From: Paenibacillaceae bacterium
GTDB taxonomy: Bacteria > Bacillota > Bacilli > Paenibacillales > NBRC-103111
Direction: 5' to 3'
Assembly (NCBI GenBank): GCA_029256185.1
Contig: JAQSYI010000002.1
Span: 210,900-274,899, forward strand
Length of the DNA: 64,000 nucleotides
Of this stretch, positions 42,713 through 50,497 are shown piece by piece; within the stretch, counting starts at the first letter, position 1, and each line of letters starts with the position of its first letter. A model generated the notes under the pieces. The model did no database searches, was not told where the DNA came from, and was given only the letters and a program-made list of their open reading frames with translations. Both the position numbers and the translations under genes were made by a program.

Positions 42713-44239
42713 TTATTGCTTGCGGTATTCCGTAGGAGATAAACCAACCGTCTGCCGGAAGACAGTAGCGAAGTAATTGGAGTCCAGGTAGCCCACTCCC
42801 TGGGCAATTTCCGTCACCTTCAAATCCGTGTTCCTCAGCAGAAATTTGGCCTTATTCATCCGCAGGCGGGCAACATACCCGCTGAAGCTTTCCCCTGTTT
42901 CACGCTTGAACAGGTTTCCAAAGTGGTTGGGACTCAGGTGAAAATGAGCCGCTACATCCGCTATGCTGCACTCCTCCGTGTAATGCTCCTCTATATACAG
43001 AACGGCCCGATTAATAATGCCGCTGGTGCGTTGATTCTGCCAGTTGGAGAGCGCCTCTTCGAAGGCATGAATCTGACCGTCAAGCCATCGCTCCACCTCC
43101 GGCTTGCTATGGGCCAGGTTAAGCTCCGCCACCTGCTTGCCGATGTCTCCTATCGGCTCTGCCTTCAGCTCTTTCCTTCTTACGTCCAGTATGCCCATAG
43201 CTGCGCAGAACGCCCCGATCTTCGCCTCCTGCAAAGAGATGGAGGGCTGCCGCACCGACTGGCGTATCCCCAACAGATAATCATGCAGCTCGGCAGGCCG
43301 CCCCAACAGCAGCAGCTCCGCCAGCTCATTGCGGATAAGCTTCACGTTGTTTTCATTGACCGAGAATTCCCGCGAATCTCCTGCGGCTGCAGAATCATGT
43401 TCTTCCCTGGTCTTAAGATGTCCCTCAATCCATATTTCCATCTGATTCAAGCTTGTTGGAACGCCTAAACAATTGGCTGTCAATACAATCCCCAACAGCT
43501 TGTGGACAACAGCTGCCGCTTGCGTGAATAATGGCTCATTATCCCCTTCGTTCGGGAGGAAAAATACAAAGCAGTCGGATTCCAGGGTGAGCCAGCGGCT
43601 GTTCCCCGGCCTGGCGGCAAGCAGCTCCTGCAGAATATTGCCGATGGCGAATTGCAGCAGCTTCAGATCCTCCCGCCGGTATTGCCGCTCCTCCGGGTAA
43701 TAGCTATTCACCTGAAGCAGCCACAGCTCACACCCTGCCAATACCTGCTCCAGGCGCCTCGCCTCCTCCACATCGTACGGCAGCCGGAGCAGAATAGCCC
43801 GCAGCTGCTGGTCCTCCTTGTCCCGCAGCTGGCTGGCCTCCCGCTCCTTGGCAGCAGCCAGCTGCCGGTATTGCTCGTATGCCAAGCGCAGAATCTGGCA
43901 TACCTCCTCCTCCGGGCAAGGCTTGATCAGAAACTGCTTGACGCCATAAGCGATGGCTTTTTGCGCATATTCAAAATCCCTGTAGCCGGTCAAAACAATC
44001 ACCGATGTTTCAGGAAAGTTCGAGGTGATATAGTTGGCCAGCTCCAAACCATCCATCAAGGGCATGCGGATATCCGTCATCACCAAATCAGGCCGCAATT
44101 CCTCCAGCTTGGCGATGGCTTCTCTCCCATTGCCGGCTTCCCCGATCACAGACCAGCCAAGGGAATTATTCTCCACCAGCTTGACCAGCCCCTTGCGGAT
44201 CAATGGTTCATCATCAACAATCAGTAAACCGCCCTTCAT
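42713..44239 (-). CDS. YesN-like response regulator with AraC DNA-binding domain
   Basis: 508 residues. Receiver domain at the N-terminus: GLLIVDDEPLIRKGLVKLVE, phospho-acceptor D56 in VMTDIRMPLMDGL, Lys in QFLIKPCPEE. A long helical linker follows. The C-terminal ~100 residues are the AraC pair (ECSIADVAAHFHLSPNHFGN, LKVTEIAQGVGYLDSNYFAT) ending in GLSPTEYRKQ. It is the partner of the YesM-like kinase, coupled by an ATGA overlap, and is the probable activator of the lyase/transport operon just downstream. Confidence 0.93.
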   Translation of the reverse strand: MKGGLLIVDDEPLIRKGLVKLVENNSLGWSVIGEAGNGREAIAKLEELRPDLVMTDIRMPLMDGLELANYITSNFPETSVIVLTGYRDFEYAQKAIAYGVKQFLIKPCPEEEVCQILRLAYEQYRQLAAAKEREASQLRDKEDQQLRAILLRLPYDVEEARRLEQVLAGCELWLLQVNSYYPEERQYRREDLKLLQFAIGNILQELLAARPGNSRWLTLESDCFVFFLPNEGDNEPLFTQAAAVVHKLLGIVLTANCLGVPTSLNQMEIWIEGHLKTREEHDSAAAGDSREFSVNENNVKLIRNELAELLLLGRPAELHDYLLGIRQSVRQPSISLQEAKIGAFCAAMGILDVRRKELKAEPIGDIGKQVAELNLAHSKPEVERWLDGQIHAFEEALSNWQNQRTSGIINRAVLYIEEHYTEECSIADVAAHFHLSPNHFGNLFKRETGESFSGYVARLRMNKAKFLLRNTDLKVTEIAQGVGYLDSNYFATVFRQTVGLSPTEYRKQ

Positions 44240-46074
44240 GATCTCATTCCTCCTTTTTGTTCCAACGGCAGCAGCAGCCGGATGGTTGTGCCTGCTCCCT
44301 CTTTCGATATGATCTTGACCCCGTAGGGTTCCCCGTAGAGCAGGTTCAACCGGCGGATTACACTGCGGATGCCAATATGAATACGTTTGGTGCCCAGTAC
44401 CGGCCCTTCTTCCTGACGGCTGTCGCTTCTGGGCGTTGTTGCTGTGGAGACGATACGCTCTATCTGCGCTTCATCCATTCCCTTGCCGTTGTCAATAATC
44501 TCAATGGCCAGCGCCGCCCGCGGACTGGCCCCCTCTTCATCAAGAACCACTTGGCCAAAGGCTGTTTTGATAATCAACGCCCTGGCCAGCAGCTGGTCCG
44601 CAAAGGCATGGACGAACACATTCTCTACCAGAGGCTGAAGAATCAGTCGGGGCACCAGCGCCTGCTCTGTTCCTTCCTCCATCTGGATAATGGTCTCAAA
44701 TTCATCCCCGTACCGGGTGTTCTGAATGGTCAGATAGTTGCGGATCTGTGCCATCTCCTCACGCAATTCCGTCACGGTTTCAGCCGGCTCAAGAGCATAA
44801 TGGAGCATATTCGATAGAGAGATCACCAGCTTGGCCGTTTCCCAGTCATCCTTCAAATACAGCTTCCAATAAATCGTATCCAGGGTGTTGTGGAGGAAAT
44901 GGGGATTCAATTGGGTTTGCAGCGCAGTAAGCTCTGCTTCCCGTTCATTCAGCTGCCGCTCATATACCTCCTTAATCAGCAATTCCAGATTCTCTGCCAT
45001 GGAGTTGAAGCCGTGCCCGATATATGCCAGTTCGTCACCGGTCTGCACCGCCACTCTCGTTCCCATATTTCCATTCTGCATCTGACGCATGCCTTGTACC
45101 AGCTGGCGCAAGGGCCGAAACAACCGTCTGCCGCTCCACGAAATCAGCGCTGCGGACATCAGTACACCCAGAATACCTACCAGCACGGAGATTTTGAAGA
45201 TCACCGAACTCTTTTCCTGAAGAGAATCCAGCGCCACCCTGCTGATTAGAGTGAAATTCACTTGCTTGGAATAGCTCTTCACATACAAATAGGAGGTTCC
45301 GTCATTATTTATGACCTTACTGCCAAAGAGCTTCCCAGGAGTAAGCATTTGTTCCGCTTCCCATTCACGCATATCCGTATATACCAGTTCTTCTTGCCGG
45401 TCAAACAAAAACACATTGGCCCGCTCGTTGCTGACCAATTCCTTCAAATCCTCCGAGAACAAGGTTTCGTCGAATAGCATGACCATTGTTCCGTATTGCT
45501 CAAAATCCTTATTCTTCATATAGCGGGCCGCCGCGAAAAAGTTGCGGTAGCCGGAATCGTCTGTCGAATTTTGTATTCTGATGGGGAACCAGACCAGGTT
45601 GCCAGACGAACCCTCCAGCCGCCTTTTAATCTCGTTATAGGTTTCCTGATCCAGAGAATTCCTGGAGGAGGGGGACACACTAAAGAAAAAGCTGTTGTCC
45701 TTCTTGTCATAAAGAAACATGGAATTTAATTTGTTCTCATCGTTTTTGACCTGATACAAAAGCTGGTTCAGTTCATCCTGGTCGACAATCTGCGTATGGC
45801 TCTCCCGCACCTCCGATTCCCCCGAACGCCGTACCACCTGCTCGATATAAGGATGGAAGACAATAAAGTTGGAGATGCGGTAAATATCGCGCAGCTGCAG
45901 ATCAAGTCTGGCGGCAGCCTGCTCATTGGCCTTGGTAAACTGCTTGCTGATCTCTTCGGTAAACAGGCTTACATTGATCCGGAAGGAAATATAGCCCGAA
46001 ACCACGAATGCAAGCATGATGATAAGCGACATATGAACCATGATCCGTGCAGAAAAGCTAAGGCGTTTGGGCAT
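44236..46074 (-). CDS. YesM-like sensor histidine kinase
   Basis: 612 residues. A transmembrane helix (about 13-35), an extracellular Cache-type domain, a second helix near residue 295, and a HAMP (LFRPLRQLVQGMRQMQNGNM) precede the His_kinase domain with the conserved LQTQLNPHFLHNTLDTIYW phospho-acceptor block. The ATPase domain has RLILQPLVENVFVHAF and IEIIDNGKGMD. It detects an extracellular signal, probably oligosaccharide or binding-protein complex, and phosphorylates the YesN-like partner. AGAGGAAA precedes the ATG. Confidence 0.93.
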   Translation of the reverse strand: MPKRLSFSARIMVHMSLIIMLAFVVSGYISFRINVSLFTEEISKQFTKANEQAAARLDLQLRDIYRISNFIVFHPYIEQVVRRSGESEVRESHTQIVDQDELNQLLYQVKNDENKLNSMFLYDKKDNSFFFSVSPSSRNSLDQETYNEIKRRLEGSSGNLVWFPIRIQNSTDDSGYRNFFAAARYMKNKDFEQYGTMVMLFDETLFSEDLKELVSNERANVFLFDRQEELVYTDMREWEAEQMLTPGKLFGSKVINNDGTSYLYVKSYSKQVNFTLISRVALDSLQEKSSVIFKISVLVGILGVLMSAALISWSGRRLFRPLRQLVQGMRQMQNGNMGTRVAVQTGDELAYIGHGFNSMAENLELLIKEVYERQLNEREAELTALQTQLNPHFLHNTLDTIYWKLYLKDDWETAKLVISLSNMLHYALEPAETVTELREEMAQIRNYLTIQNTRYGDEFETIIQMEEGTEQALVPRLILQPLVENVFVHAFADQLLARALIIKTAFGQVVLDEEGASPRAALAIEIIDNGKGMDEAQIERIVSTATTPRSDSRQEEGPVLGTKRIHIGIRSVIRRLNLLYGEPYGVKIISKEGAGTTIRLLLPLEQKGGMRS

Positions 46075-46320
46075 ATGTTTTCCTCTCCCGCGAGAGCCGG
46101 AGCCTATCCGGCCGCGTGTTGTTGTTTAGTGCGCATGGCTTATGGAGCTCCACAGGGAGTCCTCTATCGCAATTGTAAGCGCCACCTTCTTCGAGCGAAA
46201 CCATGATCGGCTGATTTCCATTGACCATGGCTGCAGATCCGCCCATTGCCGCAGGGTATAACAAGGAAATTGATATATCTATCATAGGTGTTTTCCGCGG
46301 CGGAGGAAACAGGGGATGAT

Positions 46321-46427
46321 CACATAACGTTATTGCATTCGCGAACCGGAGAACCTTAAGGAAGTACAGTGCCAAAAGCGAAGTTGGCTTCCCGACCGGC
46401 CGCGACTGCGGTGTTAGGCGAAGTCCT
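46321..46427 (-). repeat. attC-like imperfect inverted repeat, most complete copy (site H)
   Basis: Left end GACTTCGCCTAACACCGCAG, then TCGCGGCCGG. The arms GCAGTCGCG and CGCGAATGC pair at 8 of 9 positions. Inside, GGAAGCCAA and TTGGC...CTTCC form a second stem. CCTTAAGGTTCTCCGG and the right end TTCGCGAATGCAATAACGTT follow. The left box GCCTAAC equals the integron attC R'' form. It lies 6 bp after the stop of the DUF1871-like gene. The rest of 46075-46320 holds only the kinase upstream region; no gene seen. Confidence 0.7.
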
Positions 46428-46433
46428 CCGCTT

Positions 46434-46787
46434 CTATGGATCAACATAAGTTTCTATCCTGTATTTCTTAAACAAGTTGTTAATTTTATCAGTTGTTTCT
46501 TCAATGTGTTTATAGAATATACCTTTAAATTCTTCTTCAATTTTATCCGCCCCAAAACCATATCTATCATACGAATCTATAAGTGTTTGTCGAACATCTT
46601 TTATTTGATTATTAACAATTAATCTTAGAACTTGTCCTGTCAAAGTGTCATGCTCATCTTCCGGCGCCCCCATTTCAATTAAACCAACAGGATCTAGTTG
46701 ATTTATGATTTCTCTAACTAATAAAAAGTATTTGGTGTATTTATTCTTTAAATATTCCCTTTCTTCTTTACTTAATGGGTTACCCAA
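46434..46787 (-). CDS. DUF1871-like small protein
   Basis: 117 residues from a TTG with GAGGGCG upstream. The block VREIINQLDPVGLIEMGAPE followed by DEHD resembles the DUF1871 family as I remember it; function unknown. The C-terminus is helical and charged (KINNLFKKYRIETYVDP). AT-rich, with repeat sites on both sides, so it behaves as a cassette. Confidence 0.65.
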   Translation of the reverse strand: MGNPLSKEEREYLKNKYTKYFLLVREIINQLDPVGLIEMGAPEDEHDTLTGQVLRLIVNNQIKDVRQTLIDSYDRYGFGADKIEEEFKGIFYKHIEETTDKINNLFKKYRIETYVDP

Positions 46788-46830
46788 ATTAACGCCCTCA
46801 CTTGTGTTTAATTTTTAAAAATCTTTTCAT

Positions 46831-46930
46831 AAGCCTTGAAAACACGAATCCTCATTGGCTTAAGGGAAGTAAGCACAGGGTCCGCCAGGATTTAGCCAGT
46901 GCAGGGTTGTCTGCTCTGATTTCCCTTCCC
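46831..46930 (-). repeat. attC-like imperfect inverted repeat (site I)
   Basis: Contains CAGACAACCCTGCACTGGCT and CTTAAGCCAATGAGG, which pair; the left half matches site B closely (CAGACAATCCTGTACTGGCT). The right end, ATTCGTGTTTTCAAGG, is a decayed form of the TTCGTGAATAC box. Confidence 0.6.
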
Positions 46931-46934
46931 CGAA

Positions 46935-46985
46935 AAATTCCATAATGTCACCATCCTTGAAATCGGAGTGACTGAGCATGACTAA
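46935..46985 (+). pseudogene. Second copy of the recombinase 3' end
   Basis: Reads KFHNVTILEIGVTEHD then TAA on the plus strand. The recombinase remnant at 49689 ends EFHNVILLEIGVTDHD then TAA. The DNA differs at several third codon positions (TTC/TTT, CAT/CAC), so this is a diverged second copy rather than a recent duplication. The sequence just after the stop (ACTAAACGCAGGC) is also shared. Confidence 0.55.
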
Positions 46986-47018
46986 ACGCAGGCAAAAAGC
47001 AAATTAAAGATTCTTTAC

Positions 47019-47414
47019 TTACAATTCTTGAAATGCTGAGATAAAATATAAGATATTTAATAAGGGAACGGCAACTATACTCATTGTTATTATCATATAA
47101 AATCTTTGGTCCATATAAATAGTTGATCTTCGTTTCATAGAAACTCTATATACCCATCTTATTAAGATTACCAATAAACAACATATTATATTAATATATA
47201 AAAATAGATATTCTTTAACTGTTGCAAGATTATTTGTTCTGTAATTTAAATAAATATTCATCAATAAACTTAGTGGAATTAGATATTTATATATTGTTAA
47301 GCTCCAATTAATAAGTTTCTCTTTATCTCCTGAAGCCAACCAATTGAGTATCAAAGTGACTATAACAAATATAAATAAAAATACCGTCACAAATAATATC
47401 GCTTTAATATCCAT
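47019..47414 (-). CDS. Small membrane protein of unknown function
   Basis: About 131 residues with four hydrophobic segments (AILFVTVFLFIFVIVTLILN; YKYLIPLSLLMNIYL; YLFLYINIICCLLVILI; MIITMSIVAVPLLNILYF). No family recognised. The ATG at 47414 has GGAGA upstream; the longer frame starting at 47435 is less likely. AT-rich cassette gene between sites J and I. Confidence 0.65.
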   Translation of the reverse strand: MDIKAILFVTVFLFIFVIVTLILNWLASGDKEKLINWSLTIYKYLIPLSLLMNIYLNYRTNNLATVKEYLFLYINIICCLLVILIRWVYRVSMKRRSTIYMDQRFYMIITMSIVAVPLLNILYFISAFQEL

Positions 47415-47475
47415 TTTTGTTCTCCGATGTATCATTTATTAAAAAATAATCTTAAAATCATTTGTAGTTATTTCA

Positions 47476-47540
47476 CCCAAACTTGTTGTATTCACGAGCC
47501 CTATCTGGCTTGAGGGGTGCTAGGTGATGTCACAGTCCTC
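47476..47540 (-). repeat. attC-like short repeat (site J)
   Basis: About 65 bp, the shortest copy. Left box GACATCACCTAGCACC, centre CTCAAGCCAGATAGGG, right end CTCGTGAATACAACAAGTTT. Starts 22 bp after the phosphatase stop. The right end aligns with those of sites B, E and L. Confidence 0.6.
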
Positions 47541-47561
47541 TTCAATCAACCCCCGAATACG

Positions 47562-48128
47562 CTATTCATTCCACAATCTTACTACTTCTTCTAACTCCAA
47601 GTCATTGAATTGTAATTTATAGATGTCTGGTTTCATTGTTTGATTGAAGAAATCCAATCCGTAATCCGAATCAAAATAGCTCATCATCAATGTCATTACA
47701 TTTCCGTGCGTTCCAATAGCAATTTTCTTCCCCTTGTATACTTCTAAGATATGTTTCAAGACAACTATTGATCTATTCCGGCAAACATTGTTAGACTCTC
47801 CCCCTGGCAATGCATAGTCAGGGTTATCAAACATTCTCTTCACAGCAGGCATAAACTCTTCATCAGAAATAATATCGTCTGAGAAATGCCTTTCCCTAAG
47901 ATCCTCAAATATTTTAATCTCTAATTCTAGCGCTTTGGCCAACCCCTCCAATGTTAAAATTGCCCGAGCATAGGGACTTGAAATAATAACGTTTATTCCT
48001 TTGTCCTTTAATATCTCTGTTATTGCTTCTGCATTCATTTTACCCTTTTGAGTAAGTCCCCTGGTTCTTTCATTTCCTTCTGTATAAGGTGATTCAGCAT
48101 GCCTAACCATATAAATAATAGTCTTCAT
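47562..48128 (-). CDS. Histidine phosphatase family protein (phosphoglycerate mutase-like)
   Basis: 188 residues. The phospho-histidine motif is IIYMVRHAESPYTEG (RHA instead of RHG), with a conserved Arg in ISSPYARAILT. DLRERHFSD and a second catalytic His in AIGTHGNVMTLM complete the site. Broad-specificity sugar or small-molecule phosphatase is the usual role. AAGGAGG precedes the ATG. Cassette gene. Confidence 0.87.
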   Translation of the reverse strand: MKTIIYMVRHAESPYTEGNERTRGLTQKGKMNAEAITEILKDKGINVIISSPYARAILTLEGLAKALELEIKIFEDLRERHFSDDIISDEEFMPAVKRMFDNPDYALPGGESNNVCRNRSIVVLKHILEVYKGKKIAIGTHGNVMTLMMSYFDSDYGLDFFNQTMKPDIYKLQFNDLELEEVVRLWNE

Positions 48129-48180
48129 ATAACCCTCCTTGAATTACTCCCATAATAATGTTGCTGTGATTTCACAAAGG

Positions 48181-48331
48181 AGTTTGTCATCCCTGAACCA
48201 GAGAGGCTTAGGCCGCGCCAGCTTCGAGGCCTGCATGCGGCGGGCCGCGCTCCATAATTTTACCAAGCCAGGCAAAGCTGTATTGTAATCCGGCGATTAG
48301 GCCGGTTGGATCTAATAGCAGATGACTTCAT
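48181..48331 (-). repeat. attC-like long site (site K)
   Basis: Begins 5 bp after the DUF3885 stop with GAAGTCATCTGC. The interior has GC-rich palindromic stretches (GCGCGGCCCGCCGC with GGCGCGGCC). It closes with GCCTAAGCCTCTCTGGTTCA then GGGATGACAAAC. The right end is the GGTTCAGG variant also seen in sites C and G. At about 150 bp it is longer than most copies. Confidence 0.5.
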
Positions 48332-48335
48332 CGAG

Positions 48336-48980
48336 CTATTCCAAGAATACTCTGTTAATTCTTTCCCGATCATAATCTAAAATCCAATCATTAAATCCTT
48401 CAAAAATCCTCATTAATTCATCTCTTGATGATGCGATAACATCACAGCCTCTATCATCATAAATATGAAATATTGTTTTCTTGTTTATATTGATAAAGTA
48501 CACCCTATGGTAGATCATTGGCTTAATTCCAACATCATGGTTACAGATAGCTTTGATTAATGGAATGTAGTTTAAGTCCCTAATTCTACATCGAGTCCAG
48601 TACCTATACATGTTATTTCTCGGGTCCGGCATCTCGTCCGGTTCACAATTAATATCTGGAAGTATTTCGAGTCTTAAAGCTCTAATCGGCTCTTTCCTTT
48701 TGATATATTTTTTATACAGGTTTAACTTTTTTACTTTATTTTTAGGTCTATCGGCAAAATAAGCATGAGTAATAACCAGGACTTCATCTTCAATATCATG
48801 AAGGGCCTTAAACAATTCAAGCGATCGATAATAAACTTGTTCCATGTAATGCTCTTTATTTATTCTAAACATTGGGGGATTTCCTAATTCAAATCTTATT
48901 GATACGTCCCAGCCATAAAAAAGAGGCGGTTCCAAGGTTAAATTTTCAAATTGTTCTTCCAAATATTTCTTAAGATCCAT
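48336..48980 (-). CDS. DUF3885-type protein
   Basis: About 214 residues from ATG 48980, which has GGAG 9 nt upstream. The protein starts MDLKKYLEEQFENLTLEPPL, then FYGWDVSIRFELGNP. The C-terminal block IFHIYDDRGCDVIASSRDEL followed by WILDYDRERI is characteristic of DUF3885. Function unknown; such proteins recur in Bacillota accessory regions. AT-rich cassette gene between sites L and K. Confidence 0.8.
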   Translation of the reverse strand: MDLKKYLEEQFENLTLEPPLFYGWDVSIRFELGNPPMFRINKEHYMEQVYYRSLELFKALHDIEDEVLVITHAYFADRPKNKVKKLNLYKKYIKRKEPIRALRLEILPDINCEPDEMPDPRNNMYRYWTRCRIRDLNYIPLIKAICNHDVGIKPMIYHRVYFININKKTIFHIYDDRGCDVIASSRDELMRIFEGFNDWILDYDRERINRVFLE

Positions 48981-49022
48981 CAATGTTATCTCCATTTTTT
49001 CATTTACCAGAATTATAGCCAT

Positions 49023-49066
49023 TGCATATGAAGTTGTTGTGTATGCACAAGATCAGAGAAGCTTAA
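49023..49066 (-). repeat. attC-like right half overlapping a gene end (site L)
   Basis: CTTAAGCTTCTCTGATCTTG then TGCATACACAACAACTTC. The TAA of the acetyltransferase gene (49063-49065) lies inside the CTTAAG core. Only the right half of the repeat is present, so the left half was either lost or replaced by the gene's own 3' end. Confidence 0.5.
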
Positions 49067-49563
49067 GTGTATTTTATTGCATGCTCATACAAAGCAATAC
49101 ATATTCCATCAGGCATTGTCATACGCTTAACTTGATTAAATTTGTTATCTTCATATAGTCTTATCAGGTTATCTCGATCTGCATAGAATTCAATTCTTAC
49201 ATATTTTTTATTTCGTCTTTTAGCTTCATTCTTAACCCAATCAATCATGTAGTTTGAGATTGCCATTCCTGCATATTGTCTGCGTACCCCTAGTTTTTTT
49301 AAGAATAAATCTTCTATTTTATTCCCTTCAGGCCACCAAAACTCATTTTCCTCCTTTAACATAAAAGCTCCCGCAGGCTCATTATTATTGAAACAAATAT
49401 AAAAATCCGTATCCTGGTTATTCCTAATAAAATTATCATATTCCAATCCTTCTAAACTCCACATTGGTTTACCAATTTCCTCCAACCAAATCGCAATCTC
49501 TCTTAATATTGAGAGGAACAGCTCCAATTGGTTTTCGCTAACCTTTTCGATCTTTAATTCCAT
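49063..49563 (-). CDS. GNAT family N-acetyltransferase
   Basis: 166 residues. The acetyl-CoA loop is LGVRRQYAGMAISNYMIDWV, preceded by NEFWWPEGNKIEDLFLKKL. The end RLYEDNKFNQVKRMTMPDG is the usual closing strand. MWSLEGLEYDNF in the N-terminal third recalls GNAT proteins that act on small substrates. AGAGGTGA precedes the ATG. It is the first gene after the recombinase remnant and is transcribed away from it, the position of a first cassette. Confidence 0.85.
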   Translation of the reverse strand: MELKIEKVSENQLELFLSILREIAIWLEEIGKPMWSLEGLEYDNFIRNNQDTDFYICFNNNEPAGAFMLKEENEFWWPEGNKIEDLFLKKLGVRRQYAGMAISNYMIDWVKNEAKRRNKKYVRIEFYADRDNLIRLYEDNKFNQVKRMTMPDGICIALYEHAIKYT

Positions 49564-49688
49564 AAGTCACCTCTATGTTAACAATTTACTTTATATTCAG
49601 TCACATATCCGGAAGTTATATGCACCCACTCCTTCCTACTTCGTATATCTTTTTGCCGCCGCGTATAACTCCCAAGGAGGAATACGCG

Positions 49689-49937
49689 ATGTCTGCCTTA
49701 GTTCCCCACTCCTCCATCACCTTACAAGAAGCAGCTCCATTTTTACTACGTGGCGGAGACCTCTTTACGTTGAAAGCAATCATGGGGCATGAGCGAATGA
49801 AAACTACGGAAATGTAAATTGAACTGTTTTCTCAAGACTAGCAGGTCCAACATGAAAAATATAGCCCATTCAAGCACCTGGCACATGAATTTCACAATGT
49901 CATCCTCCTTGAAATCGGGGTGACTGACCATGACTAA
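49689..49937 (+). pseudogene. Tyrosine recombinase (integrase) remnant with catalytic Tyr codon changed to stop
   Basis: AAGGAGG precedes ATG 49689. The first ~18 codons (MSALVPHSSITLQEAAPF) look like an integrase N-terminus. The frame then jumps to GGDLFTLKAIMGHERMKTTE followed by M, TAA at 49815-49817, IELFSQD, TAG, and VQHEKYSPFKHLAHEF. In tyrosine recombinases the nucleophile lies nine residues after the H of LGH; here that codon is TAA. The Arg and HxxR boxes are absent through an internal deletion of most of the gene. It diverges from the cassette genes at 49563, with 125 bp between the two starts. Confidence 0.72.
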
Positions 49938-49992
49938 ACGCAGGCCAAACGTGTTGGCTAACAGTGAAAATAGTAGCTCAGCAAAACAGCAA

Positions 49993-50238
49993 TTAAGCTT
50001 CGATGAATTGCTTCATTACTTTTATTCTCGATTGCAAGGCCAAAAACCTTTCTCCACTCACTTTACTAGCAGATGAAATGGCTTCTGCTGTCTGATCTAC
50101 TGTTTCGTTTAATGCCAGGGCTTCTAGCTTATGAACAGACGCAACAGCCACGGTCTGCGTCCTGAAGTGCTGCCACTTGTTCCGATTTAATAAGATCCAC
50201 CCTGCTTGGCGCATTGGTAGAAGTTTATCCAAATCCAT
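49993..50238 (-). CDS. Unknown small protein or gene fragment (81 residues)
   Basis: Opens MDLDKLLPMRQAGWILLNRN and ends in a helical stretch, SASKVSGERFLALQSRIKVM then KQFIEA. The ATG has AAAGGA very close (2 nt), so initiation is doubtful. The helical C-terminus vaguely recalls relaxase-associated segments, not enough to assign. It lies directly behind the recombinase remnant and could be part of the same decayed mobile element. Confidence 0.35.
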   Translation of the reverse strand: MDLDKLLPMRQAGWILLNRNKWQHFRTQTVAVASVHKLEALALNETVDQTAEAISSASKVSGERFLALQSRIKVMKQFIEA

Positions 50239-50429
50239 AGTCCTTTAAGGCCACACCGCTAAACGGAAACGGTAAGGTATAAGCCTTAGCACCAACCACG
50301 CAATGACGAAACTAGAGATATGGAGTCTAACACGGAACCCGTAGTAGCGATGAACCCATTGAAAAGGTTCTCTGAAGCTAAACTTCTTGAAACATCAGGC
50401 AAGGCGAGGTTCCTACTCCCATTAAAACA

Positions 50430-50454
50430 GATGGCGGCCCATATGGCCGCCATC
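50430..50454 (-). terminator. Rho-independent terminator
   Basis: GATGGCGGCC pairs with GGCCGCCATC around a 5-nt loop; TGTTTTAAT follows on the minus strand. It lies 44 bp past the stop of the secreted EEP gene. In the rest of 50239-50497 I see no gene. Confidence 0.85.
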
Positions 50455-50497
50455 CGTTGGTCAATCTTGTTAAACGGAATTACCCGGAATAATAGAT

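Noticed and set aside
46058..46447. 129-codon minus-strand frame spanning the kinase upstream region and site H
   Set aside because: It runs through repeat site H and the kinase leader without a ribosome site. A short stretch is protein-like, but not enough to support a gene.
27711..49066. Recurrent intergenic repeats as a CRISPR array or as plain terminators
   Set aside because: Copies are 65-150 bp, imperfect and separated by whole genes, so not CRISPR. Most lack T runs and carry conserved end boxes and partial forms at gene ends, which simple terminators do not explain.
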